DNA of 64,000 bases, taken from Photorhabdus khanii NC19. GTDB lineage: Bacteria > Pseudomonadota > Gammaproteobacteria > Enterobacterales > Enterobacteriaceae. The notes beneath the pieces are model-generated. The model searched no databases and was not told the origin of the DNA. It saw only the letters and a list, made by a program, of their open reading frames with translations. Location of the stretch: the NCBI RefSeq assembly GCF_000517265.1, contig NZ_AYSJ01000004.1, forward strand, positions 62,001 through 126,000, read 5' to 3'. Of the stretch, positions 47,101 to 56,538 are shown piece after piece. The position numbers and the translations under genes are program-made. Positions within the stretch are counted from its first letter, which is position 1, and every line of letters starts with the position of its first letter.

Positions 47101-47559
47101 CTGCCCTTGCTGCCAGCTTTCCAGCCATTGCGGGCGATAAACAAGATATTGGTCAAACAGGTCAGCAACCCGCCCGGCCAATTGATGAATTTTCCGTTTA
47201 TCAAAATCCTGATCAAGATAGTGCCTAAGTGGGACAAATTCTGCTTCTGGCAATAATTGAGGCAATAACGCCATCAGTTTCCATGTCATGGCATCTTTAC
47301 TAAAAGCGCTTTCTTTCGGGATATCAGGCAATACTTTGGTAAACATATCCCAGATAAAAGTAGCCGGAAGTGGAAACGAAATATTGGCTGATATCCCTAT
47401 TCTTTCAGCCAGTTGGATTTGCAGCCACTGTGACATTCCTGGGCTTTGTACCAGAATGACTTCCTGCTCAAACGGATCAGTCAGTGGGTTATCTCCGATA
47501 AGTATGGTTATCAGCTCTTTAAGAAGATCCAACTGATTAGAATGATAAACCTTGAACAT
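44188..47559 (-). CDS. recC: Exonuclease V gamma subunit
   Basis: RecC scans for Chi and holds RecB and RecD together. The 1123-residue length equals the E. coli protein (1122), and the start MFKVYHSNQLDLLKELITIL is characteristic. The helicase-like folds lack Walker residues, as is normal. It follows ppdC, overlapping its 3' end by 23 bases, and precedes ptrA by 15 bases. Confidence 0.95.
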   Translation of the reverse strand: MFKVYHSNQLDLLKELITILIGDNPLTDPFEQEVILVQSPGMSQWLQIQLAERIGISANISFPLPATFIWDMFTKVLPDIPKESAFSKDAMTWKLMALLPQLLPEAEFVPLRHYLDQDFDKRKIHQLAGRVADLFDQYLVYRPQWLESWQQGQLIDGLSDNQLWQKRLWLELTEYTHQLQQPQWHRANLYRRFISILENSAELSACLPKRVFICGISALPPVYLQALQALGQHIDIHLMFTNPCKYYWGDIQNYAFLAKLSSRKPRHYKNKQELEYFKDPSNAQSLFNDEGEQDISNPLLASWGRLGRDNLYLLSQLEQSSDVHAFVELEQDNVLHQLQRDILYLEDHAQIGSTKETFENSLQKRLLAPSDRSLSFHVCHSPQREVEILQDQLLRLLEDNPSLTPRDIIVMVADIDNYTPYVQAVFGNVSAERYIPFAISDRKARQAHSILQVFITLLDLPQSRFTTEQVLALLEVPALANKFEIHEEGLRLLRRWVEESGVRWGLDDDNVEELSLPVTGQHTWRFGLTRMLLGYAMDSRSGPWKEVLPYDESSGLAAELAGQLAEFLMQLSYWRKILGENQTLMGWLPVCQQLLEAFFVADSETELVLAMIEQQWQKVIGNGLNARYQEIVPLVLLRDELALRFDDEKISQRFLAGSVNFCTLMPMRSIPFKVVCLLGMNDGIYPRSIPPLGFDLMAEKSQRGDRKRRDDDRYLFLEALISAEQFLYISYIGKSIRDDTECNPSVLVNELLDYVCQSFCLPGNEKLNVDESAANIRKHLLSLHTRVPFAPANFIPGSYQQSYAGEWLPAATEQGAAYSEFCQPVETEHIREITLDDLIRFYRHPVRFFFQRCLKINFVIEETELPEEEPFVLDNLQRYQFNQLLLNTLIEQQSPEPLFNRLRAAGGLPFGAFGEVYWLKQQKEMQPLADKIREQRIETFSVDLHHDLGQVILTGRINKVQPDGLLRWRPASLTANDGMQLWIEHLAYCLAGGQGESRSYGRDNSEWRFAPVPSEQAKDYLNQLVEGYQRGRTIPLPLFCKSGWVWLSTCMNKETGEIDSSDEIQSKAESQLLKAWLGEQGRRGEGDDPYVQRAFRQADKLFLAKLKQEALSYLLPIARYQNT

Positions 47560-47923
47560 CAGGACTCCCGTTTGAACAAATCCACCGGCTTGCTTTACTT
47601 TGCTGATTATAAGACGTTGTTACTATAACTGTAAGCTGATAGCAATCAGATAACTGATATGTCGTCTGAAATTCAGCATGCCATCCCGGTGGCGGTGTTA
47701 ATTCTGATAAAGCACTTTGACCTGCAATTAATTCATATTGTTCCAGGTATCCATAAGATAATTTATCCGCCTTTGATTGTTGCCAATGTTGCTGAAATCC
47801 AAATAATAGTGCCTGATGATAACGCATTAATCCCAGTAAAGAGACAGAAAAGACCATAACGGCAACCATAACTTCGGGCAAACTCATCCCTAATTGATGA
47901 GCATGAAAAAGATTTGGTTTCAT
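47537..47923 (-). CDS. ppdC: Type IV pilin-like protein PpdC
   Basis: Minor pseudopilin-like protein with a prepilin leader: basic residues then HQLGMSLPEVMVAVMVFSVSLL, a type III signal cleaved after Gly with Glu near +5. At 128 residues it is a little longer than E. coli PpdC (107). Start ATG 47923 overlaps the ygdB stop by four bases; the longer frame to 47965 is not needed. Part of the ppdA-ppdB-ygdB-ppdC-recC order of E. coli. Confidence 0.88.
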   Translation of the reverse strand: MKPNLFHAHQLGMSLPEVMVAVMVFSVSLLGLMRYHQALLFGFQQHWQQSKADKLSYGYLEQYELIAGQSALSELTPPPGWHAEFQTTYQLSDCYQLTVIVTTSYNQQSKASRWICSNGSPDVQGLSF

Positions 47924-48387
47924 AAACAAAACCCCGTATCTGCCTCGGGACAGAAATCCAGCCAACCGCTTTCTACCGGAATAAGAGAATCACTTCCACC
48001 AGAAGAGATTAATTTCATCCATTGATACAATCCGACAGATTGCCCGGATGCCACTTCTGCCACACCTTTCAGCAGAAAAAAATTACTTGAGTACCTTTTT
48101 AAACAGCTTGTTAAATGGAACTCCTGCTGTTGCAGGCAATACCACTCTTCTGTTTTATCACGATAAAGTAGCCATGACTGAGCCATTCCCCATGACAATG
48201 CAGATTCTGCTTGCTGAAAAGCTTTTAAATATCTGCGTTCATCAACCATCATGATTAATGCGTTATCCAGATGATGATGTAAAGCTTTCAGCATCATAAG
48301 GCTCACAGCCAGCAACATCAGCACTGAAATTAACAATACATTTCCTTGCTGAAATTGCAGGCAAACATTTGGAGAATGCTCAGTCAC
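47920..48387 (-). CDS. ygdB: Pilin-cluster protein YgdB (DUF2509)
   Basis: A 155-residue protein with one N-terminal membrane segment (GNVLLISVLMLLAVSLMMLK) followed by a periplasmic part with three or four cysteines. It occupies the position of ygdB between ppdB and ppdC. Such proteins act as minor pilins (PilX/GspK-like). Assigned mainly by synteny and topology. Confidence 0.82.
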   Translation of the reverse strand: MTEHSPNVCLQFQQGNVLLISVLMLLAVSLMMLKALHHHLDNALIMMVDERRYLKAFQQAESALSWGMAQSWLLYRDKTEEWYCLQQQEFHLTSCLKRYSSNFFLLKGVAEVASGQSVGLYQWMKLISSGGSDSLIPVESGWLDFCPEADTGFCL

Positions 48388-48392
48388 GGTAC

Positions 48393-48983
48393 TTATCCCC
48401 TGATATTGCGCAAACGTATTACTGCCTGATATTGGTAGTTTATTGATGGATGTTTAAACCAATGTGCAATAAGCGTCAATTTGATAAAAACTAAACCATC
48501 TTTTGTTGGTAATTTTTCTGCTTTAAATGAATCTACCACTATCTCATTTGGGTCAAATAGCCTTTCCCAGCCATTTTCCTGACAGTTACCCGCACCTCTT
48601 TTCCATTCCACTGATTTATTACTAAGACGATAGCCAAAGAATTCTGATTCACTGTGTTCTGGTGGCTCCCATTGGTTATTTATATTAAGATCGTATGCAA
48701 TAATCAGGCATGAACCCTCACTTTCATCATTTCTATTATTGATTAATATTGGCTTTCCATCGCAATAATGCTGGCAATATCCTGCACGACGAATGTCTTT
48801 TTCTATAATATACAATGTTTGTTTAACAAAATATCCTAAACGATATCGCTGATATAACTCCATTACTTGTCTGGTTAAAACCGGGTAACTTTTGGCAATC
48901 GCCAGTAAAATAATAGTACCAATAGCCATTGCTACAATCACTTCTAACAATGTCATTCCAGATTGGTTTTTATGTTTTATCAT
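48393..48983 (-). CDS. ppdB: Type IV pilin-like protein PpdB
   Basis: A 196-residue pseudopilin (E. coli PpdB 187). The leader HKNQSGMTLLEVIVAMAIGT has the prepilin cleavage site Gly-Met and Glu at +5. The pair CQHYCDGKP and later cysteines suggest disulfides. Next to ygdB with five bases between. Confidence 0.88.
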   Translation of the reverse strand: MIKHKNQSGMTLLEVIVAMAIGTIILLAIAKSYPVLTRQVMELYQRYRLGYFVKQTLYIIEKDIRRAGYCQHYCDGKPILINNRNDESEGSCLIIAYDLNINNQWEPPEHSESEFFGYRLSNKSVEWKRGAGNCQENGWERLFDPNEIVVDSFKAEKLPTKDGLVFIKLTLIAHWFKHPSINYQYQAVIRLRNIRG

Positions 48984-49022
48984 TACAATAGAGTATCACT
49001 TATTTTATAAGAAAAAGCATAA

Positions 49023-49538
49023 TTAACCACAAGCCGGAATACTATTAAACTTATTATTACTACATGATCTTACTCTTCCTCGTGAAGAAAAAATAACTGA
49101 TATTTCACCTGCGGAATTAGCCAAGATAAAACTCGCGGGCATCATCGTATTTCTTATTCCATGAAACTCTATCTGCTCCTTAGTTGCTGAGCTTATAACA
49201 ACATCCTGATAGGATGATTTTATACCCTCAACATTCTCTAAATCACAATCAGCAAGTGCAGATCTAGAAAGCGCTATACACCACTCTTTTCCCGTTTTCA
49301 GCCACAATATCACCTCTTTATTCAGATAATTCGCCATAGATTGCTGCCTGGCGATAAATGTCAATACTTTCTGTACTGATTCCTGTAACCTGACTCTTTC
49401 CTGATGATCACCCCATTCTTGTATCCCCCATAAAGAAAATATTGAAACCAGAACAATAACAATCATCAATTCCAATAAGGAAAAACCTAATTGATTATCA
49501 ATATTATCACTACCAATTATATTAATGTTATCTTCCAT
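49023..49538 (-). CDS. ppdA: Type IV pilin-like protein PpdA
   Basis: A prepilin with leader ending NQLGFSLLELMIVIVLVSIF, cleaved after Gly with Glu at +5. The start is set at ATG 49538, which has AAGGAA six bases upstream; an open extension to 49628 has no such site. That gives 171 residues (E. coli 156). First gene of the ppdA-ppdB-ygdB-ppdC-recC string. Divergence from E. coli is considerable, so assignment rests on position and leader. Confidence 0.82.
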   Translation of the reverse strand: MEDNINIIGSDNIDNQLGFSLLELMIVIVLVSIFSLWGIQEWGDHQERVRLQESVQKVLTFIARQQSMANYLNKEVILWLKTGKEWCIALSRSALADCDLENVEGIKSSYQDVVISSATKEQIEFHGIRNTMMPASFILANSAGEISVIFSSRGRVRSCSNNKFNSIPACG

Positions 49539-49986
49539 TAACAATTCCTTACATCCTTTCGCAAAACATTCTATTTGTTTTAAAAACAGAATAAACACAT
49601 AATTGAATTTTATGCGAGAGTGCATCAATAAAAAAATAACAACATATTATTGTTACATTTAAATTGCGTAGAGCCTCGCAAAAATCAATAAGGATAGACG
49701 TTTTTGTTTCTTATTATTATCATGCATTGTAAGCTTATATGGCTATAAGGAAGAAGTTTCATAAATATAATCAAAAAAAACTCTTCATATATCGTATCCC
49801 ACGCAGAATACGACAGACTAACCGACGACTTACTGGAGAAACAAAGCATGATCAATCTTGCAGTCGTTCAGGAACGGGCTAACGCTCTGTTTTCAGAGAT
49901 CCCTTGGCTGACCTACATCGGCTTTGTGTCGGATTCCCGCTAATTCCTGCAATGATACTTGTCCTTTCAACAAAATCTTTTCGTTA
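49539..49986. other. Intergenic region between ppdA and the second toxin-antitoxin pair
   Basis: AT-rich, presumably holding the ppdA promoter. One short plus-strand ORF (49848-49943) is listed separately; nothing else is recognised. Confidence 0.4.
49848..49943 (+). CDS. Short unknown ORF or gene fragment
   Basis: ATG after TGGAGAAACAAAGC starts a 31-residue frame MINLAVVQERANALFSEIPW then LTYIGFVSDSR. The frame is open upstream of the ATG (DRLTDDLLEKQS), so it may be the tail of a decayed gene rather than a peptide gene. Not recognised. Confidence 0.25.
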   Translation: MINLAVVQERANALFSEIPWLTYIGFVSDSR

Positions 49987-50328
49987 TCAGTGTATGATCA
50001 GTAGTTGATACAAGAGGGTAATTAAATCTTGGTTTGTGCTTGCGTATGCCAATATCTGAATTTCACCCCCGACTACATCATAAATGGCACGGAATTGCCG
50101 ATCTTTGGAAAACCACTGGTGAAATTGAATTCCTTTATCCAGTAACATTGAGGAATAGCCGTATGCTAACGGGTTTTCCCCAATCAATCTCGATGATTCA
50201 ATCAGTAAATCATCTACCAAATTTTGAGCCGCTTCCAACCCCATTGTGTAAACCTTGTAGTCTTCAATAATAGAAAGTGTCTGGTAGGCTGTTTCAGCAA
50301 CTTGAACTTTATATATCACGTCCGACAT
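49987..50328 (-). CDS. ParE/RelE-family toxin
   Basis: A 113-residue protein, MSDVIYKVQVAETAYQTLSI, with the RelE-like pattern of an N-terminal strand, two helices (to about 65) and C-terminal strands with FSKDRQFRAIYDVVGGEIQI. RelE enzymes cut ribosomal mRNA and ParE proteins poison gyrase; which applies is not clear. It overlaps the antitoxin gene by 13 bases. Intact, unlike the toxin at 757. It lies between ppdA and thyA, where E. coli has no gene. Confidence 0.75.
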   Translation of the reverse strand: MSDVIYKVQVAETAYQTLSIIEDYKVYTMGLEAAQNLVDDLLIESSRLIGENPLAYGYSSMLLDKGIQFHQWFSKDRQFRAIYDVVGGEIQILAYASTNQDLITLLYQLLIIH

Positions 50329-50582
50329 TCCCTGCGTCTACGAAGTGCTTCTTCAGGGGTCATTTTTCTACCATCCATGATATCTTTCTTAGACAGCATA
50401 GCGATTTTAAGCAACGCCATCGCCTGTCTTTCTGCGTTTCTATCGGCTTGCTCCCTCTCACGTTCTGCTACCGGTTGAATAAACAATTCAGATATTCCGT
50501 TTTTGGTAATAAACAAGCCGCCCTCGAAATTCTCTGGGTTACTGAGTAGATCCCTAGCTTTTTTTTGAGAAATGGTATTCAT
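50316..50582 (-). CDS. Antitoxin, Phd/YefM-like
   Basis: An 88-residue protein starting MNTISQKKARDLLSNPENFE, with GGLFITKNGISELFIQPVAE matching the beta-strand region of Phd/YefM antitoxins and a long charged C-terminal helix (REREQADRNAERQAMALLKI). ATG 50582 has GGAGG 10 bases upstream; the longer frame to 50645 is not used. A palindromic operator over the -10 lies 30 bases upstream. Partner of the ParE/RelE-like toxin. Confidence 0.75.
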   Translation of the reverse strand: MNTISQKKARDLLSNPENFEGGLFITKNGISELFIQPVAEREREQADRNAERQAMALLKIAMLSKKDIMDGRKMTPEEALRRRRECRT

Positions 50583-50611
50583 GGTCTTTTTCCTCCTACT
50601 TCTGTGTATCT

Positions 50612-50622
50612 GTATATTATAC
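50612..50622 (-). promoter_or_regulatory. Promoter/operator of the second toxin-antitoxin pair
   Basis: GTATATTATAC is an 11-base palindrome containing TATAAT on the minus strand (50621-50616), 34-39 bases before the antitoxin ATG. This is the same geometry as at the first pair (1352-1366). Confidence 0.5.
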
Positions 50623-50636
50623 CACCAAAATGAAAA

Positions 50637-50665
50637 GGGGAACAATTTATAATAAATTGTTCCCC
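50637..50665 (-). terminator. Terminator after thyA
   Basis: GGGGAACAATTTAT and ATAAATTGTTCCCC form a long stem with a tiny loop; on the minus strand TTTTCATTTT follows. It lies about 45 bases beyond the thyA stop and abuts the toxin-antitoxin promoter. Confidence 0.8.
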
Positions 50666-50708
50666 CAGATTATTGACAAACACAGAAGAACTGTTTCAGC
50701 CATAACCT

Positions 50709-51503
50709 CTAAATAGCAACCGGTGCCTTTATTCCTGGATACGGGTCATAATCGACAATTTCAAAATCATCAAATTTATAATCAAAAAGTGATTCTGGTT
50801 TACGCTTTATAACCAGTTTTGGCAGTGAACGCGGCTCACGACTGAGCTGTAATTGTGTCTGTTCCATATGGTTGTTATAAAGATGCGTGTCACCACCCGT
50901 CCAGACAAAATCGCCCACTGCCAGATCACACTGCTGTGCCATCATATGAACCAACAATGCATAGCTAGCAATATTGAACGGCAAGCCAAGGAATACATCA
51001 CAGGAACGCTGGTAAAGCTGGCAGGAAAGTTTGCCATCCGCAACATAAAACTGGAAGAAAGCATGGCATGGCGCTAATGCCATTTTATCCAGTTCACCGA
51101 CGTTCCAGGCCGATACAATGATCCGGCGTGAATCCGGATCGCTTTTAAGCTGTTCCAACACCGTTTTCAGCTGGTCAATCTGGCGGCCATCTGCCGCTCC
51201 CCATGCGCGCCATTGTTTACCATACACAGGCCCCAAATCGCCGTTTTCATCCGCCCATTCATCCCAAATAGTGACACTATTTTCATGCAGGTATTTGATA
51301 TTCGTATCACCATTCAGAAACCAGAGAAGCTCATGAATAATTGAGCGGATATGGCAACGTTTAGTTGTCACCAATGGGAAACCATCCTGCAAATTGAAAC
51401 GCATCTGATGCCCGAAAATGGAGACCGTCCCCGTCCCGGTGCGGTCTGCTTTTGGAGTACCTTCTTCTAGCACTCTTTTCATTAAGTCCAGATACTGTTT
51501 CAT
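50709..51503 (-). CDS. thyA: Thymidylate synthase
   Basis: Converts dUMP to dTMP using methylenetetrahydrofolate. The 264-residue length is that of E. coli Thy[21 protein letters not shown] contains the catalytic Cys146 region (PCH), [20 protein letters not shown] binds substrate and folate, and the C-terminus ends IKAPVAI. Its ATG overlaps the lgt stop by four bases. Confidence 0.97.
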   Translation of the reverse strand: MKQYLDLMKRVLEEGTPKADRTGTGTVSIFGHQMRFNLQDGFPLVTTKRCHIRSIIHELLWFLNGDTNIKYLHENSVTIWDEWADENGDLGPVYGKQWRAWGAADGRQIDQLKTVLEQLKSDPDSRRIIVSAWNVGELDKMALAPCHAFFQFYVADGKLSCQLYQRSCDVFLGLPFNIASYALLVHMMAQQCDLAVGDFVWTGGDTHLYNNHMEQTQLQLSREPRSLPKLVIKRKPESLFDYKFDDFEIVDYDPYPGIKAPVAI

Positions 51504-52375
51504 TTTACCTCTTGTACCTTATTACCTTGGTGTTTGTATGCCCATATCATCATTAAAACTCCCGCCAGGATCATTGGAACAGAAAGAATCTGTCCCATGC
51601 TGATTCCATCGAATAAACCCAGTTGTGCATCTGGTTGACGGAAGAATTCCACTATTATCCTGAAAACACCGTAGCCAATTAAGAACAGGCCGGAAACACT
51701 GCCCATTGGACGAGGTTTACGGATATATAAATTTAAAATAATAAACAGGACGATCCCCTCTAACGCCATTTCGTAGAGTTGTGAAGGGTGACGGGGAAGA
51801 ACACCATATTGTTCAAGTATTGATAACAGTGAAGGGTCAGTTGCTGCCAGTGCAATATCCTCACTACGGGAGCTTGGAAACAGCATAGCCCACGGTGTAT
51901 CCAATGTGACACGCCCCCACAATTCACCGTTAATAAAGTTACCAATTCTCCCCATTCCTAAGCCAAAAGGGACTAACGGTGCAATGAAATCAGCAACTTG
52001 TAAGAAATGACGTTTAGTTCTGCGACCAAATAACCACATTGCGCAGATAACACCCACCAAGCCACCGTGGAAAGACATTCCTCCATCCCAAACTTTAAAC
52101 AAATAAAGCGGATTATCGAGAAAGGCGGGAAGATTATAAAACAGTACGTAGCCAAGACGGCCACCAACAAAGACGCCAACAAAACCTGCATAGAGCAAGT
52201 TCTCTACTTCGTTTTTTGCCCAACCACTATTAGGTTTCGCGGCTCTGCGTGTCGCCAGCCACATGGCGAATACAAACCCCACCAGGTACATAAAACCATA
52301 CCAATGAAGGGATATGGGGCCTATTGAAAAAATAACCGGGTCAATATTAGGAAATGCCAGGTAGCTGTTACTCAT
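51500..52375 (-). CDS. lgt: Prolipoprotein diacylglyceryl transferase
   Basis: Inner-membrane enzyme that moves diacylglycerol from phosphatidylglycerol to the lipobox cysteine of prolipoproteins. The 291-residue protein starts [20 protein letters not shown], has seven or so membrane segments, and contains the Lgt signature [19 protein letters not shown] 52375 has GGGGAA just upstream; the frame open to 52483 is not used. Confidence 0.95.
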   Translation of the reverse strand: MSNSYLAFPNIDPVIFSIGPISLHWYGFMYLVGFVFAMWLATRRAAKPNSGWAKNEVENLLYAGFVGVFVGGRLGYVLFYNLPAFLDNPLYLFKVWDGGMSFHGGLVGVICAMWLFGRRTKRHFLQVADFIAPLVPFGLGMGRIGNFINGELWGRVTLDTPWAMLFPSSRSEDIALAATDPSLLSILEQYGVLPRHPSQLYEMALEGIVLFIILNLYIRKPRPMGSVSGLFLIGYGVFRIIVEFFRQPDAQLGLFDGISMGQILSVPMILAGVLMMIWAYKHQGNKVQEVK

Positions 52376-52448
52376 CGTTCCCCACTTAATATTTAAAATG
52401 AATCCTAAGGCAAATGATTGCGGATCATAGCACAGGCCGTTAAACGGA

Positions 52449-54695
52449 TTAAATTCCGCCTCTGACCAAACCGCCAATCCCATGCCGCTCCATAAACGTT
52501 GCTGACAGCTCCTTTACTCTTACGCTGGTTTCAGCCTGTAGTACTTCAGTCATCAACTGCTCAACCTGAACCCTCTCCAAATGACGTAATAAATATTTAA
52601 TCCTTGGCACACTACAACCACTCATACTCAGGCTGCGATAGCCAAGACCAATCAATAACAGAGCACCCATCGGAGAACCCGCCATTTCACCACAAATACT
52701 GATAGCAAGACCCGCTTGCCGGCTATTTTCAAATACCAGTTTTAATGCCCGAATCACAGCCGGATGTAGACAATCATAAAGGGAAGCGACCTGGGTGTTG
52801 TTTCTATCCACTGCCAACAGATACTGTGTCAAATCATTGGTGCCAATAGAAACAAAATCGACTCTGCACTTGAGTTGTGGCAAGAGAAAAATGGTCGAAG
52901 GAACTTCAATCATCACGCCGAGCTGCGGCATAGGTATCTGATGCGCCAGAATTTGCTCAACTTCCTCTTTCGCTCTGTCTATCAATCTCTTAGCTTCATC
53001 AATCTCTTCCACGCTAGTAACCATTGGCAGAAGGATTTTCAAATTACCGCTATTAACATTCGCTCTGAGCATAGCCCTAAGCTGAATAAGAAAAATTTCC
53101 GGTTGGTCCAATGTCACCCGTATACCACGCCACCCCAAACAAGGATTTTCTTCGCTGATAGGCATGTAAGGCAGTTGTTTATCCGCACCGATATCAAGTG
53201 TACGCAATACCACCGGTTTATCAGGAAATAATTGCAGCATCTCCTGATAACGGGCTTTTTGTTCATCTTCTGAAGGGAAACCACAGTGCAACATAAAGGG
53301 TATTTCAGTTCGATAGAGACCAACACCATCAATATTATTGCCTATATGTAACTCATATTTCAGACTCAAACCCGCATTAAGTTGAACAAGAACACGCTCA
53401 CCACTTTTGAGCCGCGCTTCCTGATCAACATCCCCTTCAGCCAGTTTACTCAGCGCTTTTTCTTCTTCGATGATCTGTTTATATTCCTGAGAAATCAGCG
53501 GCTCAGGTTCAATAAAAACTTCTCCGCGGAAACCATCAAGAATCAGCATACGATTGTGCAGGAGTTCCGGCAGGATATCAGCTCCCATAATAGCCGGGAT
53601 GCCCATCGCCCGAACCAATATGGCAGAGTGTGAATGCGTCGCGCCATCACGAACAATAACCCCTGCTAATCTTTCCTGCGGCATTTCTGCCAATAGGTTA
53701 GCACTCAGTTCATCAGCAACCAGAATAAACCATTCAGGCCACAGATGACTGACAGTCGGTGAATCATCCAGATGAAACAGTAATCGTTGCCCAAGTGCCC
53801 GCAAATCCGATGCCCTTTCCCGCATATAGGCATCCTGTAAGCTGGCGAATTGCTCTGCGTATTTCTCAATAACTTGTTTAACCGCCCATTGCGCAACAGA
53901 TCCCTGCTCAATACAAGAAAACAGATCTTGTTTCAGTTGAGGATCATTCAAAAGGTAGGAATAGAGATCAAAAATCGCGGCACTCTCTTTTTGAGAGCCG
54001 GTAGTAAAACGCTTACTGAGCCGCCGGCATTCCGCCGTCGCATCTTCAAGTGCCTGAATCAAACGAGAACGTTCTGCTGCATGATCAAGGGTTGATGCTT
54101 CAAAAATTTGTTCAAATGAGGGCTGGGAACAATCCTGCCACCCCTGGGCCATGACGATGCCATTGGAAATTGCCAACGCTTTAATTCGGGTCTGCCGGTA
54201 GTGCCCAAACAAGCCCTTGGTCTGAGCCTGAGCAAGAATCACAGCCAACTGTGTCGCCAGCGTCACCATAAAGGATTCTTCGGTTTCATTAAACAAGCGT
54301 TGTTCCTGCTGCTGAACAACCAGAACGCCTTGCAACTGACGGCGATAAATAACCGGAACCCCTAAAAAAGCGCGGAAGTTATCTTCCTTAACCTGAGGCA
54401 GATATTTAAAACTTGGATGACTGCGTACATCCGCTAAATTAATCAGTTCAGATAATTGACCAACTTGTCCAACCACCCCCTCACCAAATGCCAGGCTGAT
54501 AATTCTTCCACGGGGTTTCCTCAATCCTCGGGTTGCCATCAGGTAATAACACTGCCGTTGATGATCAGCAAGATAGATAGAACACACATCTGTGCTCATC
54601 GCCAGGCAGGTCTCATTCACCAATAGCTCAAGCGCCTCGGCCAAATTGGTTGCCATCGCAACTTTTTCAACAATTTCCCGTAAGCGCATAAGCAT
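52449..54695 (-). CDS. ptsP: Phosphoenolpyruvate-protein phosphotransferase, nitrogen PTS (EI-Ntr)
   Basis: First enzyme of the nitrogen-related PTS, phosphorylating NPr. An N-terminal GAF domain (about 1-165) precedes the enzyme I domains; [19 protein letters not shown] holds the phosphorylated His (356). [20 protein letters not shown] and [18 protein letters not shown] are PEP-binding blocks. It is 748 residues, the same as E. coli PtsP, and follows rppH by nine bases. Confidence 0.96.
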   Translation of the reverse strand: MLMRLREIVEKVAMATNLAEALELLVNETCLAMSTDVCSIYLADHQRQCYYLMATRGLRKPRGRIISLAFGEGVVGQVGQLSELINLADVRSHPSFKYLPQVKEDNFRAFLGVPVIYRRQLQGVLVVQQQEQRLFNETEESFMVTLATQLAVILAQAQTKGLFGHYRQTRIKALAISNGIVMAQGWQDCSQPSFEQIFEASTLDHAAERSRLIQALEDATAECRRLSKRFTTGSQKESAAIFDLYSYLLNDPQLKQDLFSCIEQGSVAQWAVKQVIEKYAEQFASLQDAYMRERASDLRALGQRLLFHLDDSPTVSHLWPEWFILVADELSANLLAEMPQERLAGVIVRDGATHSHSAILVRAMGIPAIMGADILPELLHNRMLILDGFRGEVFIEPEPLISQEYKQIIEEEKALSKLAEGDVDQEARLKSGERVLVQLNAGLSLKYELHIGNNIDGVGLYRTEIPFMLHCGFPSEDEQKARYQEMLQLFPDKPVVLRTLDIGADKQLPYMPISEENPCLGWRGIRVTLDQPEIFLIQLRAMLRANVNSGNLKILLPMVTSVEEIDEAKRLIDRAKEEVEQILAHQIPMPQLGVMIEVPSTIFLLPQLKCRVDFVSIGTNDLTQYLLAVDRNNTQVASLYDCLHPAVIRALKLVFENSRQAGLAISICGEMAGSPMGALLLIGLGYRSLSMSGCSVPRIKYLLRHLERVQVEQLMTEVLQAETSVRVKELSATFMERHGIGGLVRGGI

Positions 54696-54704
54696 GGAGC
54701 TAAC

Positions 54705-55235
54705 CTAACTTCTTTTGCGACGATAAGAATATGAAGAACGTAATAATGATACGTTTTCCTGCATTGGCATCACAACCGAAGCAAATTCTTTCATCACGCG
54801 CCGGTAAACATCACGTTTAAAAGAGACAACCTGCCGGACAGGATACCAATAGCTGACCCAGCGCCAACCGTCAAACTCTGGGGTATTACTGTGCTGCACA
54901 TTAATATCTTCTTCATTACAAAGCAGTTGTAATAAAAACCAACGCTGTTTTTGGCCAATACAGACAGGTCTTGTATCCCAACGCACCAAACGCTTAGGTA
55001 ATTTGTAACGTAACCAATTACGGGTAGAGGCCAAAACGCGTACATCTTTCCGGCCTAAACCCACTTCTTCATACAGTTCCCGGTACATTGCCTGCTCTGG
55101 TGATTCCCCCGGATTAATCCCCCCCTGAGGGAATTGCCAGGAATGTTGCCCATAACGCCGGGCCCACAAAACCTGGCCTTGTCGATTACAAATTACAATT
55201 CCTACATTCGGGCGGTAGCCATCATCATCGATCAC
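54705..55235 (-). CDS. rppH: RNA pyrophosphohydrolase
   Basis: Removes pyrophosphate from the 5' end of mRNA and so starts decay. The Nudix box is complete: [13 protein letters not shown] then [10 protein letters not shown]. Length of 176 residues equals E. coli RppH. First gene of the rppH-ptsP-lgt-thyA string; divergent from thiB. Confidence 0.96.
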   Translation of the reverse strand: MIDDDGYRPNVGIVICNRQGQVLWARRYGQHSWQFPQGGINPGESPEQAMYRELYEEVGLGRKDVRVLASTRNWLRYKLPKRLVRWDTRPVCIGQKQRWFLLQLLCNEEDINVQHSNTPEFDGWRWVSYWYPVRQVVSFKRDVYRRVMKEFASVVMPMQENVSLLRSSYSYRRKRS

Positions 55236-55349
55236 CAGACTACCTCAATAAACTAAATTTGAAAGATGACTAATTGTTTCACACTACCCTCAAGTGGTAA
55301 ACCTCTATCATTGGACTTTGCAGTCGCTAGCTAAATCTCTACAATAGCA

Positions 55350-55440
55350 CCATCTCAACGGGGTGCTGGCTGTTTAAAACGGTCTTGCTGAGAGTAAACC
55401 CGCCGAACCTGATCCGGCTAATACCGGCGTAGGGATTTGA
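55350..55440 (+). promoter_or_regulatory. TPP riboswitch (THI element)
   Basis: The conserved THI blocks are present in order: GGGGTGC (55360-55366), CTGAGA (55388-55393), ACCC, GAACCTGATCCGG, and TAATACCGGCGTAGGGA up to 55435. It lies about 90 bases before thiB, so thiBPQ should be shut off by thiamine pyrophosphate, as in E. coli. Confidence 0.93.
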
Positions 55441-55524
55441 GCTGCTAATTGTTTCACAGAAATTATCTTTCCGTTTAGCGCGCCCTCAGATCCTTTGCCA
55501 ATCCTCTTAATTAAGGAGAGCAAA

Positions 55525-56538
55525 GTGTTTAAGACGTTATTTTCCAAATTAACCGTACTGACGGTACTGTCAGCCGCTGCTTTGTTATTGAGTCAGGTTG
55601 TACAGGCAAAGCCGGTATTAACCGTCTACACCTATGATTCTTTTGCCACCGAATGGGGACCAGGGCCCGCGATTAAAAAAGCGTTTGAAGCTGAATGTGA
55701 CTGTGAGCTGAAATTTGTTGCACTGGAAGATGGTGTGTCCCTGCTCAACCGCCTCAGAATGGAAGGAAAGCGCACGGCTGCCGATATTATCCTTGGTCTG
55801 GATAACAACTTGATTCAAGCGGCCCAACAGACAGGTCTGTTCACTGAAAGCCAAGTGGATACCCGTAAGCTGAAGCTGCCGATACAATGGAATAACACCG
55901 TATTTATTCCTTATGACTATGGTTACTTTGCCTTCATTTACAACAAAAATACGTTGCCAAATCCACCAAAGAGCATGGATGAACTGATCAACAGTCACAA
56001 TAACTGGAAAGTGATCTATCAAGATCCCCGCACCAGCACACCTGGGCAAGGTTTGCTGTTGTGGATGCAGAAAATTTATGGTGATGATGCCCCACAAGCC
56101 TGGCAAAAACTGGCAAAGAAAACACTCACGGTCACCAAAGGCTGGAGTGAAGCTTATGGTCTGTTCCTGAAAGGCGAAGGCGATTTAGTCCTGAGCTATA
56201 CCTCTTCACCGGGCTATCACATTTTGTCTGAGAAGAAAGACTATTATGCTGCGGCAACGTTTAGTGAAGGTCATTACCTGCAAATCGAAGTTGCCGCCCA
56301 ACTGGCCTCCAGCAAGCAACCGGAACTTGCCCAGAAATTTATGCGCTTTATGCTGACTCCGGCTTTCCAACAGGAAATTCCAACCACTAACTGGATGTAT
56401 CCGGTTATTGATATCCAACTACCAGAAGTTTATTCACAGCTTTCAATACCAGAGAAATCATTACAGTACAACGCAGAAGAAGTCGCAAAACACCGTAACC
56501 AATGGATTCGCACATGGCAAAACGCTGTCAGCCGCTAA
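55525..56538 (+). CDS. thiB: Thiamine-binding periplasmic protein
   Basis: Periplasmic binding protein of the thiamine ABC importer. A signal peptide ends near SQVVQA, followed by KPVLTVYTYDSFATEWGPGP, typical of ThiB. GTG 55525 is chosen as start because GGAGAG lies six bases before it; an in-frame TTG at 55495 has no ribosome site. This gives 337 residues (E. coli 327). Controlled by the riboswitch upstream. Confidence 0.95.
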   Translation: MFKTLFSKLTVLTVLSAAALLLSQVVQAKPVLTVYTYDSFATEWGPGPAIKKAFEAECDCELKFVALEDGVSLLNRLRMEGKRTAADIILGLDNNLIQAAQQTGLFTESQVDTRKLKLPIQWNNTVFIPYDYGYFAFIYNKNTLPNPPKSMDELINSHNNWKVIYQDPRTSTPGQGLLLWMQKIYGDDAPQAWQKLAKKTLTVTKGWSEAYGLFLKGEGDLVLSYTSSPGYHILSEKKDYYAAATFSEGHYLQIEVAAQLASSKQPELAQKFMRFMLTPAFQQEIPTTNWMYPVIDIQLPEVYSQLSIPEKSLQYNAEEVAKHRNQWIRTWQNAVSR

